From: Planctomyces sp.
GTDB taxonomy: Bacteria; Planctomycetota; Planctomycetia; Planctomycetales; Planctomycetaceae
Direction: 5' to 3'
DNA length: 43,413 nt
NCBI GenBank assembly: GCA_019636235.1
Contig: JAHBXW010000029.1
Location: forward strand, 1 to 43,413
Shown: positions 34,112 through 41,747 of the stretch, in pieces
Layout: every line of letters begins with the position of its first letter
Position numbering within the stretch: position 1 is the first letter of the stretch
Notes under the pieces: generated by a model
What the model saw: the letters and a program-made list of their open reading frames with translations, nothing else
Databases searched by the model: none
What the model was told of the DNA's origin: nothing
Position numbers and translations under genes: made by a program

Positions 34112-35328
34112 CAGAAATTCCGGCTGCCTGGTTCTGCCTTGGCGGGCGCTCCTGGATCGGGGGGCGGATCGGACTTCGTCACGGCGACGGCGTCCTCGTC
34201 CCCCGCCAGCCCCAGCGATTTCGACTGCGAACGCAATAGCGTTTCCAGCTCGTCGCGCGTCCGCCAGTCGTTCTCGCCGAAACCCAGCGCCAGACACGTC
34301 TCAAGGCCCGACCACAAAAAGCCGCTGTCGCGATCAAGGCGGACAACCCACTCCCGGCGCTCCGACGACAACTCGCAGCTCGCGAGCTGACCGGCGAACA
34401 GCACGGGCCGCCCCGCCTGCAGGCCGGGAACCCGGTCGAATGCGCGGAGGTCGACCTGGAGCACGGCCCCTCGTCCGGAATCGGTCAGCGGAGGCGGAAT
34501 GTCGATCTCCCACCCGCCGTCGGACGACTTGCTGAGCGTCGTTTCCAGAACGATCCAGCGGTTGCGATAGCGCGCATCGAACAGCCGCTGCCAGCCCTCG
34601 GGGTCGCGCGAACGCTGCCGCTCCGCGTCCTCGACCAGCTCCACCAGCGTCTCGGAGCTGAGCTCATTGATGGCCGTCGTTTCCCGCAGCCCCTGCCGGT
34701 ACGCCCTGGCGAGGGGGTCGTCGCGGCGGAGGATGTCGACCGCCCGCACCGCTTCGCCAAAGTGCTGTCGCGCGGCGACCCAGTCGCGGGCCTCCACGGC
34801 CGGATCGATCTGCTCGCTGATCGTCCGCAGCACGAGGACGGCGTTTTCACGCTGCAGGTGCCGCACAAGCAGATAGGAAATGGACGCCATGACGATGGCG
34901 ATGCCCAGCGCCACGATGCGGACCGGATTCCAGAACCGCCGGGGCTTGGGAACGAGCAGTTGTGCGGCTCGAAGCCTCGGTTTGGCCGTGGCCGCCGCAG
35001 CCTTGCGGCCAGGGATCGCCCGCACTTCTTGGGTGACGGCGACCTCCGCGACAGTCTCCGTCGTGCTGGACGGTTCCGCCGGGGCGAGAACCGGCAGCGA
35101 TTCTGTCTCGGGGCGCGGGGGCTTTTTCGGCTCGCGCGGCGGGGGATAGACGTCCCGGGGCAGGACGAACCGCGGCGAGCCGCAGTCCCGGCAGAGAATC
35201 CGCTGATGCCGGACGCGACGCAGCCCGCGATGGACCTGCCCGCAGCCGCAACGGACCTCAAACGTCTGTTCGGCGACCGGTTGCGGTTGCCGGAAGACGT
35301 TCGTCGCTTTGGAAAACCAGCCCGGCAT
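34111..35328 (-). CDS. Membrane protein with N-terminal zinc-ribbon-like motif (405 aa)
   Basis: The N-terminus (about residues 25-55) has CGCG...CRDCG, a probable zinc-ribbon or knuckle. A proline/lysine-rich linker follows (about 60-125), then one transmembrane helix (IVALGIAIVMASISYLLV, about 135-155), and then a region of helices and beta strands with no family I recognise. Topology would place the metal knuckle on the cytoplasmic side and the large C-terminal region outside. It is co-transcribed with the secreted 520-residue protein encoded downstream (one-base overlap), suggesting they work together in the envelope. Confidence 0.72.
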   Translation of the reverse strand: MPGWFSKATNVFRQPQPVAEQTFEVRCGCGQVHRGLRRVRHQRILCRDCGSPRFVLPRDVYPPPREPKKPPRPETESLPVLAPAEPSSTTETVAEVAVTQEVRAIPGRKAAAATAKPRLRAAQLLVPKPRRFWNPVRIVALGIAIVMASISYLLVRHLQRENAVLVLRTISEQIDPAVEARDWVAARQHFGEAVRAVDILRRDDPLARAYRQGLRETTAINELSSETLVELVEDAERQRSRDPEGWQRLFDARYRNRWIVLETTLSKSSDGGWEIDIPPPLTDSGRGAVLQVDLRAFDRVPGLQAGRPVLFAGQLASCELSSERREWVVRLDRDSGFLWSGLETCLALGFGENDWRTRDELETLLRSQSKSLGLAGDEDAVAVTKSDPPPDPGAPAKAEPGSRNF

Positions 35329-35379
35329 CGTCCCTCGAATGTTCGTCGCCTCCGCAGAGCATCAGCCTGACACTGAAGT

Positions 35380-36110
35380 CTACCCCCGCCCGGACACGCG
35401 ATCTACTGCCATTTCCGCTTTCACGGGGGGCCCCGGCTGCCGCAGCGACGGCATCGATTCCTCCAGCCGCCGCACCGACTCGGCGAACGTCAGGAAGTCG
35501 GCGTAGCTGGTCTGGCCCAGGACGGCCCCGTCGCAGTTGGCGTGGGCGTGGATAATGTCGGCCCCGATCGTCACGTGGCACGTCACCGGGACCCCGCAGC
35601 GCCAGCCCGCCGCGCACAGGCTCAGCTCGCGATGCGGGAACCGCTCCTCTTCGATGACCCGGCCCACGCCTTCGCCCAGCCCTTGGTCCCGTTCGGCCGC
35701 CTGCCGGATGACGTCGTTCAGCCGGCCCGTCTCCCGCCACAGGCCGAACTGGCCGGCCTGGATCCACTTCGCGACGTTTTCGCTGGTCTCGCCGAACGCC
35801 GCCAGCTCGAAGTCATGGATGATCCCCGAGCCGTTCGTGGCGATGTGCGTGACCAGCCCGCGTTCGATCAGGTCGATCAGGTAGCGCGACAGGCCCAGCT
35901 TGATCGGATGCCCCCCCAGCAGCAGGATCACGGCCGCGCCCCGCTCCCGGGCCTGGTGGATGGCTGTGGCCAGGCCCGGCAGGTCGGGATGCCGGAAGCC
36001 CCGGTCCGCCGCCAGCGGCCGCACGCCGCGAACGTCCAGGTCCGAGCCCCGCTCGGCCAGCGGCCGGAGCTGGATCGACGCGCGGTCGAACCGGGCCGAC
36101 CGGTCGACGC
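35380..36110 (-). pseudogene. Fragment of a conserved gene of unknown function, copy 1
   Basis: About 215 residues are intact from GTG 36024, but homology with copy 2 (37629-38528) continues upstream in the same frame (QLRPLAERGSDLDV) where no start codon exists. At the other end it breaks off after ADFLTFAESVRRLE, followed by an unrelated 30-residue tail. Nucleotide identity with copy 2 is roughly 95 percent over about 640 bases (35460-36105). The protein family, with TNGSGIIHDFELAAFGETSE and CHVTIGADIIHAHANCDGA, is widespread in bacteria as far as I recall but has no function I can state. The open frame also runs upstream to just after the LRR stop codon at 36271, without a start. Confidence 0.6.
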
Positions 36111-36270
36111 CGCTCCGTGTGACCTTCCACTCATCGAGTTGGCTCCGCTCTTGTGGAAGAGGACTCCTCGTGGATGCAGCAAGGACATCGGCCCTTGGAG
36201 CGTAAACATCGAGAATGCCGTTCGGCCCCAGCGGGGGGAACCCCTGTTGCGGATCTGAGACGCCCGGGAC

Positions 36271-37335
36271 TCACTTCTTCGCCGGATACGGCCATGCTCC
36301 ACGCTCCTCAAGAAGCGAGTGGAGATCTTTGATCTCTTCTGGCGTATAGGCGCCCGTTGGCGGCATCACGCTCATCAGCTGTGGATGGAGTCTGAACATC
36401 GTGAGGATATCGCTTCCGGTAAACTGTGTGCCGTCGACTCCAAGGCTTTCGATCGGGGCGTTCCATGGAACGAGGGCCCATCCGACGCCCGAAATCTGGC
36501 CTCCGGCGACGTCCAGGCTCGCCAACGATGTGGATCGCTCAAGAAGTTCCCGCACGCCTGCATCGGTAATGTCGGGCGATTCGAGACGCAGATTCCGCAG
36601 ATTGGGCAAAGATGCCAGGAATGGAACGCTCGCGTCCCCAATGGCTGTCATGTCTGCGAAGAGCGTCTTCAGGCTCGGAAACGCCTCTCCGGACGTGCGG
36701 CTCGCTAGTCGCAGGCAGCCTTCGTCGGTCACTCGGGTCCCTTCGATCTTGAGAAAGTACAGCGACCGCAGTTCTGACAACGCGGTGAACGTTTCGTCCC
36801 CGATCCTCGTTTGACGCAGGTCAACAATGCTCAGATTCGGAAGGCGATTCAGCCGCCGCCCTTGGACATCCGTGAATCCGACTCCTCGAATCGTCAAATA
36901 GGTCAACTTTCTGAGTCCATCGAGAGTCACGCCCTCAGGCCACTCGCGTTTGAATCCTATCATCGTCAGGTCCTTGAGATGCGTCATGCGTGACACGACG
37001 GACAGCATCTCATCGGTAGCCGCCAGTTCCACCAATTCAACTCGAGCGATGGAATTCCGGTGCCGGCGCAGCGATTCCAGGACGTCAGGCGTCAGATTGG
37101 CTTCGCCACTTGCTTTGATGCTGTAATAGGGCCAGGGCGAGCGTAAGCCGAGTCTCTCTCCGGCGAACTCATATTTGCGGACATCGGACACTTTCAGCCC
37201 GTTCGCTTCCAACAGGGCGACGAACTCCTTGTCTGCAGCCTGTGGCAGAATAACCAGACAGATCAGGACGACGACGCCAAGAAGCATTAGAGCCAGCAGA
37301 GGCAGGGCAAATGGCCGGAGACGTCGAAACACCAT
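36271..37335 (-). CDS. Membrane-anchored leucine-rich-repeat protein
   Basis: The 354-residue protein has an N-terminal membrane segment (about residues 8-30, FALPLLALMLLGVVVLICLV) followed by leucine-rich repeats of the RNI-like kind (about 110-330). Examples are LKDLTMIGF, LTYLTIRGVGFTDV, LYFLKIEGTRVTDEGCLRL and LRNLRLESPDITDAGV. I chose ATG 37335 because GAGGT lies 5 bases upstream. It follows an RHS tip remnant (37358-37720) by 22 bases in the same direction, the position taken by candidate immunity genes in the other RHS modules here. It is also similar in style to the partial LRR protein at the left edge. Confidence 0.85.
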   Translation of the reverse strand: MVFRRLRPFALPLLALMLLGVVVLICLVILPQAADKEFVALLEANGLKVSDVRKYEFAGERLGLRSPWPYYSIKASGEANLTPDVLESLRRHRNSIARVELVELAATDEMLSVVSRMTHLKDLTMIGFKREWPEGVTLDGLRKLTYLTIRGVGFTDVQGRRLNRLPNLSIVDLRQTRIGDETFTALSELRSLYFLKIEGTRVTDEGCLRLASRTSGEAFPSLKTLFADMTAIGDASVPFLASLPNLRNLRLESPDITDAGVRELLERSTSLASLDVAGGQISGVGWALVPWNAPIESLGVDGTQFTGSDILTMFRLHPQLMSVMPPTGAYTPEEIKDLHSLLEERGAWPYPAKK

Positions 37336-37357
37336 CAAACACCTCACAGTCGCGCCA

Positions 37358-37720
37358 TCATTGCCGCCAACAACTCCGGAGAGGCGGACGTGCCACCTGA
37401 CACTTGCCCCCATTTTCAATCACAGTACTTTTTAGCGCTTCAAGAAGGATATCCAATCGCTTATATTCAGCATCAATCCACCCGTTAACGCCTTCGCAGC
37501 TGATCATCTTGTCGGCCGAAGGGTGATTGCATGGGCCTTTGACCTCCCACGGCCCGGCATCCTTGTACGTCGCCGTGTAGCTGCCCGTGGGCGCCGCCGG
37601 CTTGGGAACCGTCGTCATGTTCCCGGCCCTATGCCCGGGTTCGTGAACTCGCTTCAACTGTTGGCGATGTCCCATGCCGCACGCCTTCCAGTTGAGGGTG
37701 GCGGTCTTCCGCCGATGATC
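37358..37720 (-). pseudogene. RHS-repeat remnant with a variable C-terminal tip
   Basis: RHS core sequence RAGNMTTVPKPAAPTGSYTATY, nearly identical to the core in the gene at 39745-41082, is followed abruptly by a different 60-residue tail with cysteines (GPCNHPSADKMISCEGVNGW, then a helix DILLEALKSTVIENGGK). The upstream part is degenerate (NWKACG is a likely RHS relic). There is no intact core and no secure start, so I treat it as a displaced C-terminal cassette. Base composition of the tail is AT-richer than the flanking genes. Confidence 0.6.
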
Positions 37721-38528
37721 CCACATCGGCACTGGCAGAGCCAGTGGCACACTTCACCTGAGGCTGGTCGACAGTGGCGCCCAGCGCCTTCAGGAACACC
37801 TCCGGCCCCGTCACGGCCGACCCGATGTTCAGATACACGCCCCCCTCCAGCCGCCGCACCGACTCGGCGAACGTCAGGAAGTCGGCGTAGCTGGTCTGTC
37901 CCAGGGCGGCCCCGTCGCAGTTGGCGTGGGCGTGGATGATGTCGGCCCCGATCGTCACGTGGCAGGTCACCGGGACCCCGCAGCGCCAGCCCGCCGCGCA
38001 CAGGCTCAGCTCGCGATGCGGGAACCGCTCCTCTTCGATGACCCGGCCCACGCCTTCGCCCAGCCCCTGGTCCCGGTCGGCCGCCTGCCGGATGACGTCG
38101 TTCAGCCGGCCCGTCTCCCGCCACAGGCCGAACTGGCCGGCCTGGATCCACTTGGCCACGTTCTCGCTGGTCTCGCCGAACGCCGCCAGCTCGAAGTCAT
38201 GGATGATCCCCGAGCCGTTCGTGGCCACGTGCGTGACCAGGCCGCGTTCGATCAGGTCCGCCAGGTAGCGCGACAGGCCCAGCTTGATCGGATGCCCCCC
38301 CAGGAGCAGGATCACGGCCGCGCCCCGCTTTCGGGCCGCGTGGATCGCGTCCGCCAGGCCCGGCAGGTCGGGATGCCGGAAGCCCCGGTCCGCCGCCAGC
38401 GGCCGCACGCCGCCGACGTCGAGGTCCGAGCCCCGCTCCGCCAGCGGCCGGAGCTGGATCGCTGTGCGGTCGAACCGGGCGGACGCGTCGCCGCTGGTCT
38501 CCGATGCTCCGTCCGATTGGCTGTGCAT
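37629..38528 (-). CDS. Conserved protein of unknown function, copy 2 (C-terminally truncated)
   Basis: ATG 38528 is preceded by GGAG at 8 bases. The 299-residue reading frame follows the family to about residue 254 (GGVYLNIGSAVTGPEVFLKALG) and then runs into unrelated sequence derived from RHS debris, so the true C-terminus is lost. A Rossmann-like core is suggested by AAVILLLGGHPIKLGL and IATNGSGI-type turns (here HVATNGSGIIHDFE). Copy 1 lies at 35380-36110. The protein may not be functional. No ligand or catalytic residue can be named with confidence; His and Asp in TIGADIIHAHANCDGA are conserved between the copies. Confidence 0.55.
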   Translation of the reverse strand: MHSQSDGASETSGDASARFDRTAIQLRPLAERGSDLDVGGVRPLAADRGFRHPDLPGLADAIHAARKRGAAVILLLGGHPIKLGLSRYLADLIERGLVTHVATNGSGIIHDFELAAFGETSENVAKWIQAGQFGLWRETGRLNDVIRQAADRDQGLGEGVGRVIEEERFPHRELSLCAAGWRCGVPVTCHVTIGADIIHAHANCDGAALGQTSYADFLTFAESVRRLEGGVYLNIGSAVTGPEVFLKALGATVDQPQVKCATGSASADVGSSAEDRHPQLEGVRHGTSPTVEASSRTRA

Positions 38529-38530
38529 CT

Positions 38531-38990
38531 TCAGGCTCCGCATGGCGATTGGGTTGGATTCTGGAATCGAACGCCGTTCCGCAGCGACGTTTTCAATCCG
38601 ATCGGATCCCGGCTCACGAACCGTCCCAGTCCCGCCTAGTACATCCGCGCCCAGAAGCCGAACAGCCCCGTCTCCGCGTCCCAGGTCCGGCCCGTGAACT
38701 GGAACGCGTTCCCGTACAGGCTCGCCGCCCGCGGCGTCGTCCCCGACCCGTCCAGGATCGTCGCTACGCCGTAGGGCGTGTAGGCGTATCGCTCCACGAC
38801 GGCCCCCCATGTCGTCCGTCAGCGCCGTGATGCTGTACTGCTGGTTGGGGTGGCAGTACAGCCGTTCCTCCGTGGCCGGGCCGCTGCTGCTGCTCCCGCC
38901 GGAACCGTTCACCAAGACGACCGGCTCATCGACGTAGCTGGCGTTGACGAACTTTTGCACCGGGTGGACCGCCGGCTGGCATATCACTAA
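38531..38990 (-). pseudogene. RHS-repeat gene fragment with frameshift and stop codon
   Basis: This fragment matches the RHS gene at 41748-43413 (KFVNASYVDEP, LVNGSGG, YCH-x-QQYSITALTD). One extra base in a run of C (about 38803-38808) shifts the frame. Downstream, the codon TCG of the intact copy is TAG (38636-38638), a nonsense change in the MYSAGLGRF motif. The frame finally stops at 38531-38533, just inside the start region of the conserved gene copy 2. It is clearly dead coding sequence. Confidence 0.8.
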
Positions 38991-39044
38991 CATCAGGCAA
39001 CGCACCGCCCGGTTCTCAGTGAAATCGTTTTGAATACACCGCCC

Positions 39045-39683
39045 TCAATCCTTAATGCGCAGAAAAGGACAGTCGCCCTTTAATTGGTAATAATCACGCA
39101 AGAGTATAACAAGTGCCATCGCGTCTGACATCTTGTTGAGATTCAATGCAATCGATTCATCGTCATTTCCAATTCTAATAACATCGCCTTGCACAAAGTA
39201 GCGAGTTGCGACTAGAATGCCGTCTCTCAGAACGTGGCCAATCCCTTGGCGATAGAGGCGCAGTGGAGGAATCTCCGAAACTCCGCAATTGGCAATGCGT
39301 CGCCGATGCTCTCCAGCAGCGTGTTCAGAATACACCTTCTCGGCACGCTCCATCTCCCTAAACGCAGAGCGGCGCAGCGAACTAACATGAAACTGCCGCC
39401 CTCGATTAGTGCGAACTACGTACTCGCAAAGTCGATGAGTCGCTCCTCCGATATTAGAGTAATTGCCTTGGTTTATGAACGATTCGATGTCGCATAATTT
39501 GTGTGAATCGCCATCAATTATTATTTCATTTCCCTCGCCTGCAACTGCAATCGTCTTGGCAGACAGCAAGAATCGACCCGCAACGCTGAGTGTTGTCACT
39601 GCAGCTGCCACGACAATTAAAAGACTCAGTCCCACCGCTAGGTCAATTGGCGTCATTGCTCGATTCGATGCTCGTAATCGCAT
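39045..39683 (-). CDS. Membrane-anchored hypothetical protein, candidate RHS immunity protein
   Basis: The 212-residue protein has an N-terminal hydrophobic helix (about residues 13-37, IDLAVGLSLLIVVAAAVTTL) and a soluble remainder with no recognised motif. Its gene is markedly AT-richer than the rest of the window, a sign of recent acquisition. It begins 61 bases after the stop of the RHS gene at 39745-41082, the classic position of an immunity gene. AGG lies just before the ATG. Function as an immunity protein is inferred from position and composition only; a pseudopilin-like secreted protein is an alternative. Confidence 0.65.
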   Translation of the reverse strand: MRLRASNRAMTPIDLAVGLSLLIVVAAAVTTLSVAGRFLLSAKTIAVAGEGNEIIIDGDSHKLCDIESFINQGNYSNIGGATHRLCEYVVRTNRGRQFHVSSLRRSAFREMERAEKVYSEHAAGEHRRRIANCGVSEIPPLRLYRQGIGHVLRDGILVATRYFVQGDVIRIGNDDESIALNLNKMSDAMALVILLRDYYQLKGDCPFLRIKD

Positions 39684-39744
39684 TCTGCCTGAAGGTGGTT
39701 AAAGATGTGCTGCAGGGGGTGGCCTCAGGCGATTCATCGCTCCA

Positions 39745-41082
39745 CTATGGACATACCCTGTTGCAGCAATCCTCGCAGCTCTCTCTGAACAACAGCCCGC
39801 CTAGGCCTCCAATCGGTCCGGCCCATACTGCCTCAAATCCGGCACAGGCGGAGCCCTCCAAATTCGCTACAACGTCGCCCCATGAGAATCCGTCTGTTGT
39901 AACGCGCCGCCCAGTGAGCTCTTGAATAAGCCGCAACAACTCTTGATACACTTCAAATCCAAGCCCCCCAATCTGAGACAGGATTGGCCCGCAAAGCTTT
40001 GTGGACATGCATGACACGTAGCAGTGGGCCCATTTGTCGCTAACCATTCCGCTATTAATCTGATTGAGTGCGTGGGAGTAGAAAGGGGCCATGCAGGCGG
40101 CGGCTGCCGCGAGTACAGCCGCACTGATCCCTGCTATGAGCGGAAGAGCCGGAAGAGCCGGAAGAGCCGGAAGAGCCGGAAGAGCCGGAAGAGCCGGAAG
40201 AGCCGGAAGAGCCGGAAGAGCCGGAAGAGCCGGAACTCCTGGAAGAGTGGCCGTTATGAGACCAGTTGGATCAATCTTGTTAATCGATTGACTCCAGGCA
40301 TATTCATAGAGATTGACGCCGGTTGAAGCTCCCAACGGATCCCTTTGCGCCCACGTTCCCAGCACGGGATGCAGCACCCGATGCCGCACGTGGAACAGCC
40401 CCGTCGCCGCCTCGTAGCGGTACCCGCAGTACAGCGTCTCCCAGCCGGAACCGGACGCGCCCTGCGGCGTGAAGTTCGCCGCCAGGAACAGCGGCACGCC
40501 ATAGGCCGTGTAGGCGAACCGCTCCTGGACGTCCCCGTCCGGATCGACCAGCCCCGTCACGTTCCAGTTGGCGTCCTGCAGTGCGTACAGCCGTTCGTCC
40601 AGCGAGCCGTTGGAATCCGTATCGCGGTCCCTGAGCAGGCAGTCGTCGACATACCGCAGGCCCCACACGAACTGCCGGTCGGCGTCGGTCGATGCGCCGA
40701 GGCGCTCCTCAATCACCTGCCATTGGGACGGCTGCGTGTAATACAGGTGGCGGGTTTCGGTCAGCGTGCCGGCAGTGTATGACTTCTGGACGATCCGCCG
40801 CTTCGCGCCGTCGTAGGCGTATTCGCTCACCGTGTCGGACCCGTCCGCCAGCTTGACCAGCCGGTTCCAGGCGTCGTATGTCGCGGCGTAGCTGCCGGTT
40901 GGGGCCGCCGGCTTGGGAACCGTCGTCATGTTCCCGGCCCGGTTGTAGGCCGGCGTGGCCCACGCCGGACCGGCCGTCTCCGTGATGTCCGTGATCTCAT
41001 TGACCGTGTTCGACGTCCGGGACTGGTCCAGGTCCCAGGTCCCGCACGTCGCTTCAGGCGTTTCAATGGTCCTGGGTGGCAT
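39745..41082 (-). CDS. RHS-repeat C-terminal module with PAL-repeat and cysteine-rich tip
   Basis: The 445-residue protein has the last part of a YD/RHS core (about 15-270). It includes AYNRAGNMTTVPKPAAP, YDAWNRLVKL, ERFAYTAYGVPLF, the conserved RDPLG and the core-ending NLYEYAWSQSINKIDPTGL. A tip follows: ten copies of Pro-Ala-Leu, an alanine-rich hydrophobic segment (about 320-338), and a cysteine-rich domain with DKWAHCYVSCMSTKLCGPI and a CEDCCNRVC end. Full RHS proteins are far longer, so this is an orphan core-plus-tip cassette. ATG 41082 overlaps the end of the upstream gene by 20 bases. The tip may be a toxin or a surface domain; I recognise no catalytic motif. Confidence 0.8.
   Translation of the reverse strand: MPPRTIETPEATCGTWDLDQSRTSNTVNEITDITETAGPAWATPAYNRAGNMTTVPKPAAPTGSYAATYDAWNRLVKLADGSDTVSEYAYDGAKRRIVQKSYTAGTLTETRHLYYTQPSQWQVIEERLGASTDADRQFVWGLRYVDDCLLRDRDTDSNGSLDERLYALQDANWNVTGLVDPDGDVQERFAYTAYGVPLFLAANFTPQGASGSGWETLYCGYRYEAATGLFHVRHRVLHPVLGTWAQRDPLGASTGVNLYEYAWSQSINKIDPTGLITATLPGVPALPALPALPALPALPALPALPALPALPALPLIAGISAAVLAAAAACMAPFYSHALNQINSGMVSDKWAHCYVSCMSTKLCGPILSQIGGLGFEVYQELLRLIQELTGRRVTTDGFSWGDVVANLEGSACAGFEAVWAGPIGGLGGLLFRESCEDCCNRVCP
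40142..40249. repeat. 9-bp in-frame minisatellite (GGAAGAGCC)n
   Basis: Ten perfect tandem copies of GGAAGAGCC (40142-40231) are followed by two degenerate units to 40249. On the minus strand they encode Pro-Ala-Leu repeats in the RHS tip. Changes in copy number would preserve the reading frame. Confidence 0.95.
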
Positions 41083-41671
41083 GTCGTTTCACCCCGCCCA
41101 CGGTCTCGCTTTCCTTACAGTCGCATCCTGGCGGAAATTCGTGCAACTCGTTGCTATCGTTGCCTATGGCCACCAGCGCTGTTCTTAGTGCGCTACATGG
41201 GATTGAATCGATGTCAAAAATATGGGTAGGGTACGCATCACCCGGCCTGACCTTGGAGATCCATATGTCTATACTCTCAGATCCGATTCCCAGCTCGGAT
41301 GAATAAAACTCACCACCATTGTCGAATCTCAAGATGACGCTAAATGGGATATGTCCAAGAACTTCGTGAAATTCAGGGGATCTTACCGACGACTTTATTC
41401 CGTGTTCCATTGCGCGGCACGTTTTTTCATCCGCACAATGCAAGACAGTCGCCTCGCTGCCATCACCCATGCCCTTCCACACAACAATCTCCGTGAGCCG
41501 CGGCGCATCGACATCTGTGCTCTTTGAGAACAGCAAAACGGCAGCATCATCTCCTCGGTTGCGACGGCCGATTTCTCGAAACGCTTGCGTAATCTGCGGA
41601 AATGCCTGCGCAAGCAGCGCGACGCATAGGCATCCGGCAAAGACAAGCACAAAAGTCTTGACGATACGCAT
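41063..41671 (-). CDS. Secreted or membrane-anchored hypothetical protein, candidate RHS immunity protein
   Basis: The 202-residue protein has a hydrophobic N-terminus (about residues 4-26, VKTFVLVFAGCLCVALLAQA) that is either an anchor or a lipoprotein-like signal (GCLC). A soluble domain follows, with VVWKGMGDGSEATVLHCADE and FSVILRFDNGGEFYSSELG. GGAG lies 9 bases before ATG 41671; longer in-frame starts run back into the RHS gene. It sits 76 bases after the stop of the RHS gene at 41748, and its last 20 bases overlap the start of the next RHS module. Position suggests immunity or accessory function; no family is recognised. Confidence 0.68.
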   Translation of the reverse strand: MRIVKTFVLVFAGCLCVALLAQAFPQITQAFREIGRRNRGDDAAVLLFSKSTDVDAPRLTEIVVWKGMGDGSEATVLHCADEKTCRAMEHGIKSSVRSPEFHEVLGHIPFSVILRFDNGGEFYSSELGIGSESIDIWISKVRPGDAYPTHIFDIDSIPCSALRTALVAIGNDSNELHEFPPGCDCKESETVGGVKRHATQDH

Positions 41672-41747
41672 CGGCCGTTCTCCACAAAACACATTGACTC
41701 TCGGCTGCCGCAGGCAGCAGGCCGCGTTGCAAGGTTGCGCGGCCACA

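Noticed and set aside
40142-40249. Short-period repeat considered as a CRISPR array
   Set aside because: The unit is 9 bases with no spacers and lies in frame inside a coding region.
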